From Marthasterias glacialis (lineage: Eukaryota > Echinodermata > Asteroidea > Forcipulatida > Asteriidae): a DNA stretch of 64,000 bases. The stretch is taken from positions 21,274,950 to 21,338,949 of the forward strand of contig OU452228.1 in assembly GCA_911728455.2 (NCBI GenBank). Reading direction: 5' to 3'. Shown piece by piece: positions 34,129-45,800 of the stretch. The notes under the pieces are model-generated. The model was not told the DNA's origin, did not search any database, and saw only the letters and a list, made by a program, of their open reading frames with translations. A program made the translations under genes and the position numbers. Position 1 is the first letter of the stretch. Every line of letters starts with the position of its first letter.

Positions 34129-35048
34129 CTGCCATGGACACTCTGTTTTATCTGTCATTTCCAAGCGTTTTGAGTAAGCGCTTCGGATTTCCTCTTTTCA
34201 AGTTAAAAGTTGCAAGGATGAGAAAATTTGTTAACTCTGGACTTACTCTTCACTGTTTTGAAAACAATTTCTCTGAAAGACTTCATGTACCTAGTGTTGT
34301 GTTGTTAAAAGTTGCCAAAAACTAATAGCGAATTTCCTTTAAAAAAATGTCATGTGCGTACTTATGTTTGGGGTTGGTTTTTCGAAGTTGCAAGTAAAAC
34401 CTTCACGTGATTATTGTCATTTTTGTGACCTAACAATGCAAGCTTTATGATAACATTAATGTATCAGTTTTAAAAGTAACATTTGACAAGTCACTTATGC
34501 ATAAAATAGTTTGATAAGCACAGTAGTTTTTTACTGGAATGTAGACTAATTGGAATAACTTCTTTTTTCAAAATACATAATATTTTGCAACAATGTTTTG
34601 TGCTAAATGTTTTTCGGTTGTGACTAAATGCCACCGTCACTATGGTCTCCTATTTATTTATCGATAATTATCAAGTATTAAATAAGTGCTATTTGAATAA
34701 ATAAAGAATATTGTCTCAATTGTTTCAGGAAAAATTAAAGGCATCAAGGAATCATTTTTGTTTATCTGTGTAGAATTGAATACAAAAATAAACCCCTTGG
34801 ACTGTGTGTTAATTCTGTAGTTAAAGGGGTTGTGTCATAATGATTATAGCAGGCCTGTGGCTGTGCATGGAAAGATGAACTCTCACCCAGATACTGTACA
34901 CGCATACGTTTGCGGTCAAATCACAAAGGGTGGCGTCTTTGTCAAACTGTGTGATGTGACCACCCGCGGGCACACTGGCGTAGTAAATGGGTTATTCCAT
35001 TTACTGCTGCAGTCAAGACGACACAGTCCCATTTACCCATTCAGGAGT

Positions 35049-35177
35049 GGATTTCACAAAGCGCTAGGACTAGTCTTATCTCAAGTCAGGACAAGTTAAG
35101 CTAGGACTAGTCTTATCTCAAGTCAGGACAAGTTAAGCTAGGACTAGTCCGAAGTGAGGACTAGTTTTGTGAAATCC
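35049..35177. repeat. MITE-like palindrome, family A, with internal tandem copies
   Basis: Same ends as 4952-5054. The unit beginning GCTAGGACTAGTC is repeated with a period of 37 bases, beginning at 35063, 35100 and (truncated) 35137. Confidence 0.85.
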
Positions 35178-35352
35178 ACCTGGGGGTGTTTTCATTTTGG
35201 ATGGACATAGCTCAAATTTAAAGGGAAAACACTCCAAAAAATGAAGAATTTTTTTTATTTTTAGTTATCATCAAATATTCTTGTTTGATTTCTAGAGGCG
35301 CATGAGAGTCTTTTGAATGTTTCGTTTTTATTATTGGTTGCTGTATGGATCT

Positions 35353-35502
35353 TAATGGGAGACTTTAGAACGCTAGGTGGCAGCAGACATATCAGGAAAA
35401 TTTCCATTGTTTGCGTAGTTCACACATGCACACATTTTTTGAGAACAATGGATGAACCTGGTTAGTCTGCTGCCACCTAGTGTACAGAAAAGTCTCCCAT
35501 TA
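35353..35502. repeat. MITE-like element, 150 bp
   Basis: Outer TAATGGGAGACTTT and AAAGTCTCCCATTA are exact inverses, and CTAGGTGGCAGCAGAC / GTCTGCTGCCACCTAG extend the pairing inward. Confidence 0.85.
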
Positions 35503-35929
35503 GTGGGGTACATCGAGAGTGCATGACATCTGATGCACAATAATGTAAATGTTATAAAATGTAATTTATCATTGTCTCATTGAACATGTAACAATTATTT
35601 TCACAGAAGCCATTCTGTCGCTGACAGCCAAAGTATTCACTTTCCTCGTTATAGATGTGTTTTCGATATTGCCATAGGGCTTTCATTTGTATTCTGAAAC
35701 CACGCCTTACATTATTAGTATTCGTTTGCTTTCAAAATGAGTTTGCTTTATTGCACTTATTTGCCAGCAGAAATCGCTGGCGAGATAGATTTGCCTTGCT
35801 CACAGTTTAAGCGTCACCGTGAGCTGAAAACGTCTGCTTGACTGCTTACCGGATTTATGAAATCACAGATGAAGGAAGATGAAATTGAATGAAATGGTCA
35901 TTGGTGTATTGGTGGTTTTTTTTTATCGG

Positions 35930-36315
35930 CAATCCGGCCACACCCACGGCCCGTGTTCGTGAGCGCGTTGTAAATACCACCGCGCGGTTGTTGTTTGTTT
36001 TGGGCGTGCTGCGCGCTTCTGTTTTTGTACCATTGTGACCCTGATTGTGACGAGTTTTAATGAAATTATCACATAAGAATACGTTGCCTGGGAAAGATTG
36101 GGTTGTCTGGGTGTTGCTGCAAGCCATCACCCAAACCAAACGCAGGTTTTTTTTAAAAACAACTTATAATAGTAGCTCATTTTTAGGTAGAACTAGGAGT
36201 TCAGTTTTGATGGCGCTGCCTCGTGATTGCCGATGCCACTCCGAAACTATGATCGTTTCGGTGATGAATAATGTGACATTTGCAATGTTTTTCTAATCCA
36301 CTGCTACTGTAAAAA
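35930..36315 (+). promoter_or_regulatory. Putative promoter / 5' UTR region of gene 2
   Basis: Within about 400 bases before the ATG the sequence is locally CpG-rich (CGTGAGCGCGTTG, CCACCGCGCGG, CGTGCTGCGCGC). GTTGCCTGGGAAA at 36083-36095 resembles the RFX X-box used by ciliary genes, but its right half is imperfect. No TATA box at a convincing distance was found. The start site is not determined. Confidence 0.3.
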
Positions 36316-36533
36316 ATGGAAACACTCGAAAGTATTGACGCCGATTCATTGGCGATTTCTATCATATCTGTCGCTAACAGTATCCATAGACATGAAAGCC
36401 CTCGAAGTGAAACTCCGGGCAGCTCCCTTCGACGTACCTTGCCTGGGCGAAAGATGAAGGGGGCTGCCGCCCTTGTGACGGCTGCACGTAAGATGGCTTG
36501 GACCACACCCAAATCGTCTTGGCATGATGTCGG
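36316..36533 (+). CDS. Gene 2 exon 1: start codon and basic N-terminus
   Basis: The ATG has A at -3 and G at +4, and an in-frame TAA lies 6 bases upstream (36310), so translation very probably starts here. The exon codes 72 residues plus two bases: an acidic opening (METLESIDAD), then basic Ser/Pro-rich sequence ending in KSSWHDV. The donor GTAGGT leaves GG, which the next exon completes to a Gly codon. No domain is recognised. Confidence 0.78.
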
Positions 36534-39500
36534 GTAGGTTTTGTACTCAAATTTTTTACGTGATTTCAGTTTTTATTTGTGTTATTTTTCTCGACATCGT
36601 TTTCAAAACTGCATAAATATCTCAATAAGCAAAGGTATTTGTAATTGTAGAGGCCTAAACTATAATGTGAAGTGACTCACTAAAAACTCTTTGTGCGGTT
36701 TTTATCAGTGGCATAACTATACAAACAAAATTGTCACTCCGTGCCCCCAGCCCCCCCCCCCCATTTTAAATCTGGAAATTTGAGATTAAAAATTACCCAA
36801 ATAAAATGAAAACTTGTTAGAGCTTTTATTTAGTAATTTCAACGTTTTAAACCATTTATTTATATAATATTCATTTAAACGTAGACAAAGTCTCTGTCCT
36901 ACGACGTCAGATTATCTTATTAGAAAAATGCAGTCGGGAAACAAATGTTAATCGGCCAGAAGTGCCCGGGGCCTTAGAAAATAAATGTTCGTCCCCTTGT
37001 GCCCCCTCTCCGCCCCCGAAAAAGGTCATTTCGCTGTTGGCTGCTATCCTTTCTGTACAAGGAAGTAAACCTACTGTACCACAGGTTTGTGTCTCGGTTT
37101 GCAAACTCAAGTCGTAGAAAGGCAGTTTCCAAGACCAGTTCAAATAATTGGGACAGTGAAGTCCTCTTTAATCAGCACTGAACCATAGATGGACGATAGC
37201 CGTTGAAAAGTAACTTCGCATACACCACAAGATGCCTATTTTCAATTCTTTGTTGGCCTCATCAATAATCTTGTAATGTACTTAATAAACATCTCGCAAT
37301 AAAATAGGCAGGGATTAAATACAAATGAACAACATTTAAAAAGGCTAAACATTTTGAACGAAACATTTTGAACATGCTTTGATACTGATTCAGATTATCA
37401 TGAATAATTTACGATGCTATTAATTGTTCCCCTGGTTAAATAAACTGCAGTGATGGACAGAACCAAGCTTGGGCTTCAATATGGCATAGTCGGAGAGTAA
37501 ATAGAAGGTACGTTTTAGCCCGTAAATTTTCCGATCCTATAATAGTGTGCAACTACAAATAACAGAATAAGTCAAAGAAACCCCCAAAAACCAGATCCAA
37601 TGTAAAATAGTATACAGGCACCATTTCAATGTTAAGCAAAAATAACTTTTTTATTTATTCGAAAGGTTAAAAAAAAAGAAAAAAAAGAAATCATGATTAA
37701 AATTCCTTCCCTCCTTAGCTCACCGTACATAGTTTGTTAAAATCAGAGCCCTTGTGAGCCCCTTTTTTTTTGCATGATAAAAAATAATATCTCAAACTTT
37801 ATGATCGGGCCCATTAATTGGACCGTGACAGGTGCCACAGCGCCATCTAGAGTTTTAGGAAACTCTTTTATGCTTGGCACTGGTTCCGGTTTTGTTACAT
37901 TCGTAATGTGTGTATATTGAAGGAAACCAATGGGATTCAATCAAGCAGGTGGCTGAGTGCTGCCATAACAACACCAAGCCAGAAGGTCACGTTGGGTTAG
38001 TAAACTTCATGCCGAGTGGGTTTCGTCAATTTACATTGCCTAAAGCAATCTTTATGACAAGCACCATTTTTGATAGCTTATATTAATCCAATGTACACTG
38101 TTCTGCTATGTAAGTTTGCAGTTCGTGTTGTTGATTTCTCTGTGGTTTATGGTTAAAATGTTAAGGGTTTTTACCACTGATTCGTGTGTGACTTTAGATT
38201 ACTCAGTACAGCAGAATACGAAGGGCTTAACGAACGTTTCTTCCGCGGTGCGTTAACTTCTCAAAAGTGGGGTTCGAGAGTTGGTATGATGCCTCACCAC
38301 CGTCTGACGAACAGCGAGAGGCAGCTCATAGATGCAATAGGGGATGACGATGATGACCCGAGAAAAAGAGTCCTAACACCGGGTCGCCGAATGGGCAAAC
38401 CGATCCGCCCCACGTCGGCCCAAGCGAAGCTGCAGTCCCGGGGAACACCGAGCGTGCTGGAAGAAACCCGCCCTGCCACGGCGGCAGCAGGGTCGCGTGG
38501 AGTGGGTCATGCTGGCTACACGCCGCCCGGCTCGAGGGGCCAGATGTCTCAGGCCCCCTCGGCCTGGGGATCTCGAGTCAACGATGATATTCCCAAGATT
38601 GAAAACCAAGTGAGACGGTTGACAGTAGGAGCCGTGGATGGCCTGGCAGACCGGGCAGACTCTGTGATGACAAGGGGTAGAATCACCGCCCAGTCTGCAC
38701 CAGTTAGAAAGGTCAGTCAGTCTCCTTTCGTTTGTCTTTATAACTACGTTGAAAGAGCAACCACTGCCCCACTGAGTTTGCATGAAATAAAATTTACACC
38801 ATAGAAATCCATTATTTGTATCCCGGACCAGGTAATGATGTTCAATGCACTGTATTGACCCTGCCCTGTAGCAAGATTATTCATGTCCCAGAGACTGTAA
38901 AATTCATAGTCATCGCAAGTCAATCAATACAATACAAAAGGCCTACATGTCGACCTCGATTTCGTCAACCTGAACACCTACTTCTCACTCAGTTCTATGT
39001 TATACTCGGCAATATCTGTATAACTTAATAAGTCATAATGTAACACCAAGGAGCATTTATTACAGTTAACGTCAAGTGACTTGCTCACACAAATGATCAG
39101 GATCCAAACCTACACTTGGGTTCAATGACAAACCAAGACCTTTCTGCATTGGCATAACCAGACATTTTAATTTTTGGGGATAAGTGTGGGCAAAGATATA
39201 ATTTTATTAATTTATATATTTTTTGGGGGGCTATTTAATGTATCGAATCATTCATTTGTGCATTTTTTCGATCTCATTATGTTGGGGGGGCAAGAGGAAG
39301 TAAGGATTCTGAGGCGGGGGGGATGGGGGCTCCCGCATCCCCACCTGGTTATGCCACTGATAGTGGTACCTTTCTGTGGTGCTGGATCTAAAATTCCTTG
39401 TGAGGGAGAGGGTGGGAGATTGACAGTTTTTGGGAATGCCTCAATGCGTTTTTGTTGTTTTTTTTGCTTGTATTGTTCCCTCTCCCATAAGCACCAGTTC

Positions 39501-42500
39501 ATACAATTTTGTAATCTGCATCCCAGCCCTGGCTGGATGTCAGCCTCCATTACGATAATCGTAGCTCTTGGTCACATCCGTTAGACCCAGAGCTACGACG
39601 GACTATCTGTATACTAATTTGGGTCACATCCCTTGCCCTTAGACTAAGAGCTACGACGGCCATGTGTTATAATTTTTTCCATGTTTTTTTTTTTTGCAAC
39701 ATTTTTAATAGGCCTATATATTATCAGACTGGGCACATTTAAAATGTTGAAAAACAGGACAAACAAATTTAACAAATGTTAATCTATGGTTCATCGTAAT
39801 CAAATGAGAGGATCGAGGGTTACAATTATTGCAACTATATATTTTTAGGTGCCATTGTGAGGACCACAGTTGTCATCCTCAGAATAGTCTGTATTTTTGT
39901 TATTGTCAAATCAAATCAAGGCATCCCACACTTTGAAAGATTTTGATCCAGCCAAATGCTTAAATAACGAATACCTTGAAAAAAAACATTCACAAACTAC
40001 ACATGTTAGGCCTATAGGCTTGATTGAATTAAGCGTAGGACCGTGCACCAAATTCAAGTTCTGGTGGGTCAGTCATCACAATGTGGGTTCGAATCTCGGT
40101 CCCGGCACTTGTGTCCATGAGCAAGACACTTAACTATGATTGCTCCTTGGCGTCTATGTCCTAACTTGAGGATCCTGCCGAGTAATGAAGCAGAGAAGTA
40201 GAAGGACTACACACACAGGCAAACACTTAAATTATCATTTTATGCTTTATGATAACCACCAGCATATAGTAAAAAATCCTGTTTTGATCATGATTTTAAG
40301 TTGCCTAAAGAAAGTTCAGTTTATATGACTACAGTGTAAGATGATAAAGTCTGTAAAATAGCACCACAAACAAGCATACACAGTAATTAATGTCAAAAGT
40401 ACAGTGATCCAACCTAGCCAGTCGGAGAGATTTCAATTTCAGTAGGCCCTATTAGAGAGAACGTTGCATCCAGGTGCAAACAGCCCGGACGTCACATTGA
40501 CCAGCGACACCAGTCATCACCCTATCAGGTTCCCCTGCCGATGACTAGACCACAGTTAGTTGAAATGTTGAGAGCAACAAGCCAGCTCTTTTCAGAGCTG
40601 AAACCTCTACAGTAGAGATTAGTACAATGTAAATGGTCAGGGTTCGCTCCAAGGATTTTTCAAAACTGTGAGGCGTTCGGGACCCAAATTTTGAAAGTGT
40701 GGCCGAAGCACGCTGAATTGGTAGCAGGTCCTTGGAATGTTTTTATTTAAATGTTTATGTTTGGTTTGAAAAGCTCTAACTGTGCAATCTGGAGCATTTA
40801 AAATGGTTTTATGTTAGGATTTTTTGTGAATTTGATATAAAAATCTTTAAAAAAAATAATAATAATAAAAAATAGTATTTTTATTTATTTAATTTTTTTG
40901 CGTATCGCACAGTGGTCATTCCCTGCAATGGGCAAAATCACAACATGTGTAAACAACCCTCTCTACAAGCTAAAATTAATTACCAGCATTACTGGTAATC
41001 CTATTGATATAAAACTTTCAAATTTTCTAAAAGAGGAAACACACCAACCCCCCTGAACCTTGTCAAAATAAAATCACCTCCGATTCAATGAGTTTGTATT
41101 TACCTTTGGATAAAAAAAGGGCTGTTAACCATTCACTACCATGGGCTATACCCCTGTGGGTGTATTCAAAATGGATGAATGGTTTCTAATGAAAACCCAG
41201 GGCCACCTGACAACAACAACAACAACTTCCAACTTTATAGAATACACTCCAATTGTGAAGCGTATAGCAACCTGCCCCCATCAAAGTCTCGCTGACTAGT
41301 GCCAAATATTGTTCTCATTGAGAGACAGTCTTAATCCGCCGTCATTAGAAGAGATTCTCATTTGATTCGAGGATCTTTAAGGCATGCCGGGTGTTATGAG
41401 TGTAACCTGTTTTAAAATGAAGAGGCCAGGAGTCAGGGCTTAGTGATTAACCAGCTTGATGCTTGCACGAGTATTAGGCTCAAGTGCTGGTGGGGGGGTT
41501 GAATGAAGGTTGGGGTTATGTGTGTCAGTTGAGAAGTGAAGTATTTGTCGGGTCTTATCGTGAAAAAAGCCGGTTGCGTGGTTTCACAACGAGTACCATG
41601 TATTCGTCAAGAGGAACACCGTCGACGACGACGACCGGTACATGTAAAAGAGGAACCAAGTGGAATGGTGTTAAATACAGCATGCTGTTCATTTTCATAG
41701 TAAGTACATGTACATTGCTACTGATTTACTGTATCATTATAAGCTTATCGTCAAAATTTGGAAGTGTGGCATCCGAACTTGCTGTTCTTTGTATGTTGAG
41801 AAATGCTGTAGGGAGTCCCAACTCGTTAACAATAATAAGGAATTGATGCAGAATTAGACTGCCTCTCTTACATTTGTCATGACCCAAAAGCATTTTATTC
41901 CGACCGGGGTAAATCAGATAGTAGTTTGTGTTTGATTGCTTTGTTCTTGAAAGGGCAAGGGCACCAAGGCATTTTCTTCTTGATAGAGGGCACCTCTGTG
42001 ACTGAGGAAATTGTAAAATTCTATTGGAACATTTCAAGGGCACCAATGTAATGACCAGGGGCAATTGCCTTTGTTGCCTTAGTGAAGTATCAGGCCTGAA
42101 AAAGTGGCAGGCCAATAATATTTTATGAATTGTAATGTAGGATTCAGTACTAAACATGTCAAAGTTTGGCTTGAACGCCGGAATTATTATTATTGTTCTT
42201 TTGTTGTAGAAAGGTAAACGAGTGCATAATGAATACGTATGACTCCATCAAAATTGTTTTTATAATGTCAAACATTTTAATCAGTGTCACTCTGGGCAAA
42301 AATGCAGAGTTTCACGAAAAGCCCCAAAGCACCTAAGTGAATCAAAACAGCACTCGGACTCAAACCACACAAGACAATGAAAAAATGCATAGCGTGGTGT
42401 GACGTAATGGTTTACACTGGTTTACTTGAGGCACTGGTACTTCAGTGTTGATTTCACATTTCATTTTTATGGGTCTTTGCTGGGAACCATGCAGGGTGCT

Positions 42501-42796
42501 GCCAACATCGGAAAAAAAACACTAGTTCAAAAATCAAAGAAGTGGAGGTGGGGGGGGGTGCTAGTTTTTCCAATCAAATTTTAACAAAATTACAGGGAGG
42601 AAAGTTTCACACTTATGACCAAATAATAACTAAACACAACACAAAATAAGCAAGACTAATAAAACAGTTTGAGTGATTTTGTTTAAGTTGATTTTTAAAG
42701 GTATGATACATTGTACACCAAGTTAGTTTTCGGGAAGGCTCATCCACTGCCATTCCCTATAGTTTTTAAACAACGCTCCATACAATCCATACTTTT

Positions 42797-42828
<32 letters not shown>

Positions 42829-45800
42829 ACTTGTTTATACACGGTAACCCATACCACCTAGGATGTTTTTCATGGGGTCGTGTGGCATAAAAACACCTGG
42901 AAATCTTGAACAACATACATTGTACAATAAATAAGTCATAAGATAAAACAAATTTAAAAGCAACAAGAAGAGCCAGACGAATAAAACAGGACTAGTTAAA
43001 ATAGTAAAAATCAAAAGGGATTAGAAATCCAACAAGAGGATTATTTAAGTAACTACTGTGAAATGGAGAAGAATTAATTTGTTTAAAACACAAAACTGGG
43101 GGTTTGTCAAATGAGTTCAAACTTGAACTTAAACCCTTGTAAAATTTGTTACTTGGTAACAAGCAAACTCAGCGTATTGCTTGTAAGATTTGCTATGTCC
43201 CAGCATAGACCTTTGTCCTTTTGTTCCAAGAAGAGGATTACGAGGCATCGAGAGGCTTCCACCATTGTTCATTCATTGTATTTTGGCTTAATGGAGGTAA
43301 GTCAGAGTGAGTCGGCAATCAAGCCATGGTTCCGTGTTTAGTTCCACTTCTATGCCGTAGGTAATGGCCGATGTTTTGCAATTCATGCTGTGTGAATTTG
43401 ACATTTTCTTGGTCGAAAACCAAAAAGGACGATCCAACAAAGAGAACCTTTCTTCTCTTGGCATTGTCAAGTCAGGGTTTCTTTGTGCCAGCGGTACCCT
43501 CAAAGAAAAAAAGATTCTGGCAATTCCTCCATTTGGTACAAAAGCAGCCAGGGACATTGTGGCTAATGTTGAGTCATTTTTGATAAACACGGATCTAAGA
43601 AAAGTAAATATTGACACAAACTGAGTGATGTTACAATGCGACATCAAAATGCCTTTAGCGTGGTCAGCAAACATAGTTAGGCATGGGGCTATCTAAAAAG
43701 GTTAGCTATAAAATATGAAAGCAAATGCCACTGTGATTTGATGAGTGTCTAACACTGGTAACAGCCCATACTTTATCATCTTAGTATTAAAGTTACACTC
43801 ATATTGTGTTTTTAAGATTTTTGTACCTTGAGGCCCCTAAACCTTGGCCAAATTTCACAGAGCTGGTTAGCAGGAAATGCTACCTTGTAAACTTTGTCTG
43901 CTTAGCAGAAACTTGAAATAGGTAACCACTCACCAACAAGACAGCTTCCCTCTTGAAGGCGATGAGAGCATACTGAATAACGCTGACTTGCCACACCACC
44001 GGGTCTTTTCAGAAATGTCACAACTAACACAGGGAATGTGTTTCTAGACAACCAGTACATTGGGGGTGTTATTTTGTCATGTAGCCTGTTTCAGTTAAGC
44101 AACATTTCTCTGTCCTCAGCAAAGTTTCATGATTTATCAATGTTTTAAAATGACATTTTTCGATGAGTAAAACAAAATTCACTAGAATGGGATTTGAACC
44201 TGTGACCTCCGGATTGACATGCCGGCGCTCCACCAACTGAAGTATCTATAGTCCTATAGAGTAGGGAGACCGTCACTGTAGGGCTAGAGTGAATCCGAAG
44301 TTCGCAGGTTCAAATCCCGTTCTAGCTAATTTTTCTTTGTTCACCCAAAATTTGAATTAAATTACCATTCAGTTTTTCCTTGTGGTTTGTTACTTGATTT
44401 TTTTAAAAATTACAACAACAACAACAAAATATCAAGAAAGAAAATCAGAAATTGGGGTGGATGGGACCTTGGGTTAGAAAAATTTTGAGAACAAAATATC
44501 AAATTTAAAAACATCGGTAATTCTGAATTGCCTCTTCGGCAGTTTTGTGACGATATCAGGTTCACAAACTACTTCCCCATAACTCTGTAAGACTGTAATC
44601 AGCATTAGATTCACAAACTAGACAGCAAGAGAGTAAAAAAGGGTGAATTGTTTTACAGAGAAAACTCCTAAACTGAGAAATAACCCCCCAAAAACAAAGA
44701 AAAAAGACTGAAATCGTCAGCACTGTGGTACTTTGAAATTTGTATCAGGGACTATATCAAATTCCAGTGCTAGAAGGAGGTTCCCAGCATAGGAAGAATT
44801 TGATCTAGTATTTCAAAAGTCAAGAATTTTCTCCTTTTGTAGAGCTGACCTTTGCGGTTATCGGCCTTTTCCCTGCATGGTAAAGTAAACACGTTATTGT
44901 TGACTTACCGTACTTTTCTGGTGCCAGTGGTTTGTATTTTAAACCAGATCAGTATTGTTTGAGATCAACAAAATTAAATGTAATTTTTGTCTTTTTGAGG
45001 AGGTTATCTCAGAATTTAGAAGCATGACATCAGTCGGTATAATTATATCAAGGGAATGACATTTTGTTGTTTAGTTTGAAAGCTTACATGCTATGAAAAT
45101 GGTAATTTTACCGACACCTCCCAAGCGTTCTAAGACATTTTCAGGTCTGATACGTCACGGAGGCAACAAATGCAATTGACCTCCATGCCCCTGGGTCATT
45201 GCCTTGGTGCCCCTTGAAGAATTCCAGTACAGATTTATATTTGTTTCACTCATTGAGGTGCCCTTTATCAAGAAGAAAATGCGTTGGTGCCCTTGCCCTT
45301 TATCAATGAAAAACTGCTTTGCCATTACTATCCTTAAACATCTTACTATCATAAAATAAAACATCCCAATTTAACTACATACAAATACTTATTGGGCACC
45401 ATTAGTTCTCTAACGACTTAGCTTTTGACTCCTTTCATCTTAAAGTCTTCTTGAGACTCTGTGAACTCAAAAGGAACAAAAACCTCAGACCAAACATTTT
45501 GTCTGGCAGCAATGGAGTTATTGATTGGGTTTAGTGAGCTCAATAGGTGTTAATGGGGATTTTTTTGGTCAAGGGTTTTTGTAGGTATTGTAACATCATT
45601 TTCTGCATGGTTGCACTGTTAAAAAGAGTGTGTATTGAATTCCCCAAGTCATAGTATATTGAATAATGAATGAGCTTATGAGCTTGTAGGACTTCTGCTG
45701 AAAAAACTTGAAATTAGGGTGTTTTATTTTTAGAAACTAAATGTACCAAAATTGTCAGGGATTGTCAGGGGTTACTAATTTACAAGTAACTTGCAAGCTA

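Larger units (their letters stand above)
26946..36315. other. Intergenic region between gene 1 and gene 2
   Basis: No exon-like open frame with splice sites was recognised on either strand. It carries MITE-like elements at 27263-27641, 28561-29012, 31539-32308, 33976-34128, 35049-35177 and 35353-35502, SINE pieces at 29508-29596 and 33626-33838, and a decayed fold-back at 32820-33190. The last 400 bases before gene 2 are richer in CpG and probably include its promoter. The 3' UTR of gene 1 must begin at the left end. Confidence 0.6.

Noticed and set aside
36060..36296. 78-codon open frame before gene 2
   Set aside because: Lies in the likely promoter/5' UTR, overlaps other chance frames and resembles nothing known; the downstream ATG at 36316 has a stop just before it in frame.
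38294..38783. Open frames of 61 and 136 codons on the - strand
   Set aside because: These are antisense shadows of gene 2 exon 2.
41484..41846. 120-codon open frame with a hydrophobic stretch
   Set aside because: No splice sites, no family resemblance and a composition typical of T-rich intron sequence.
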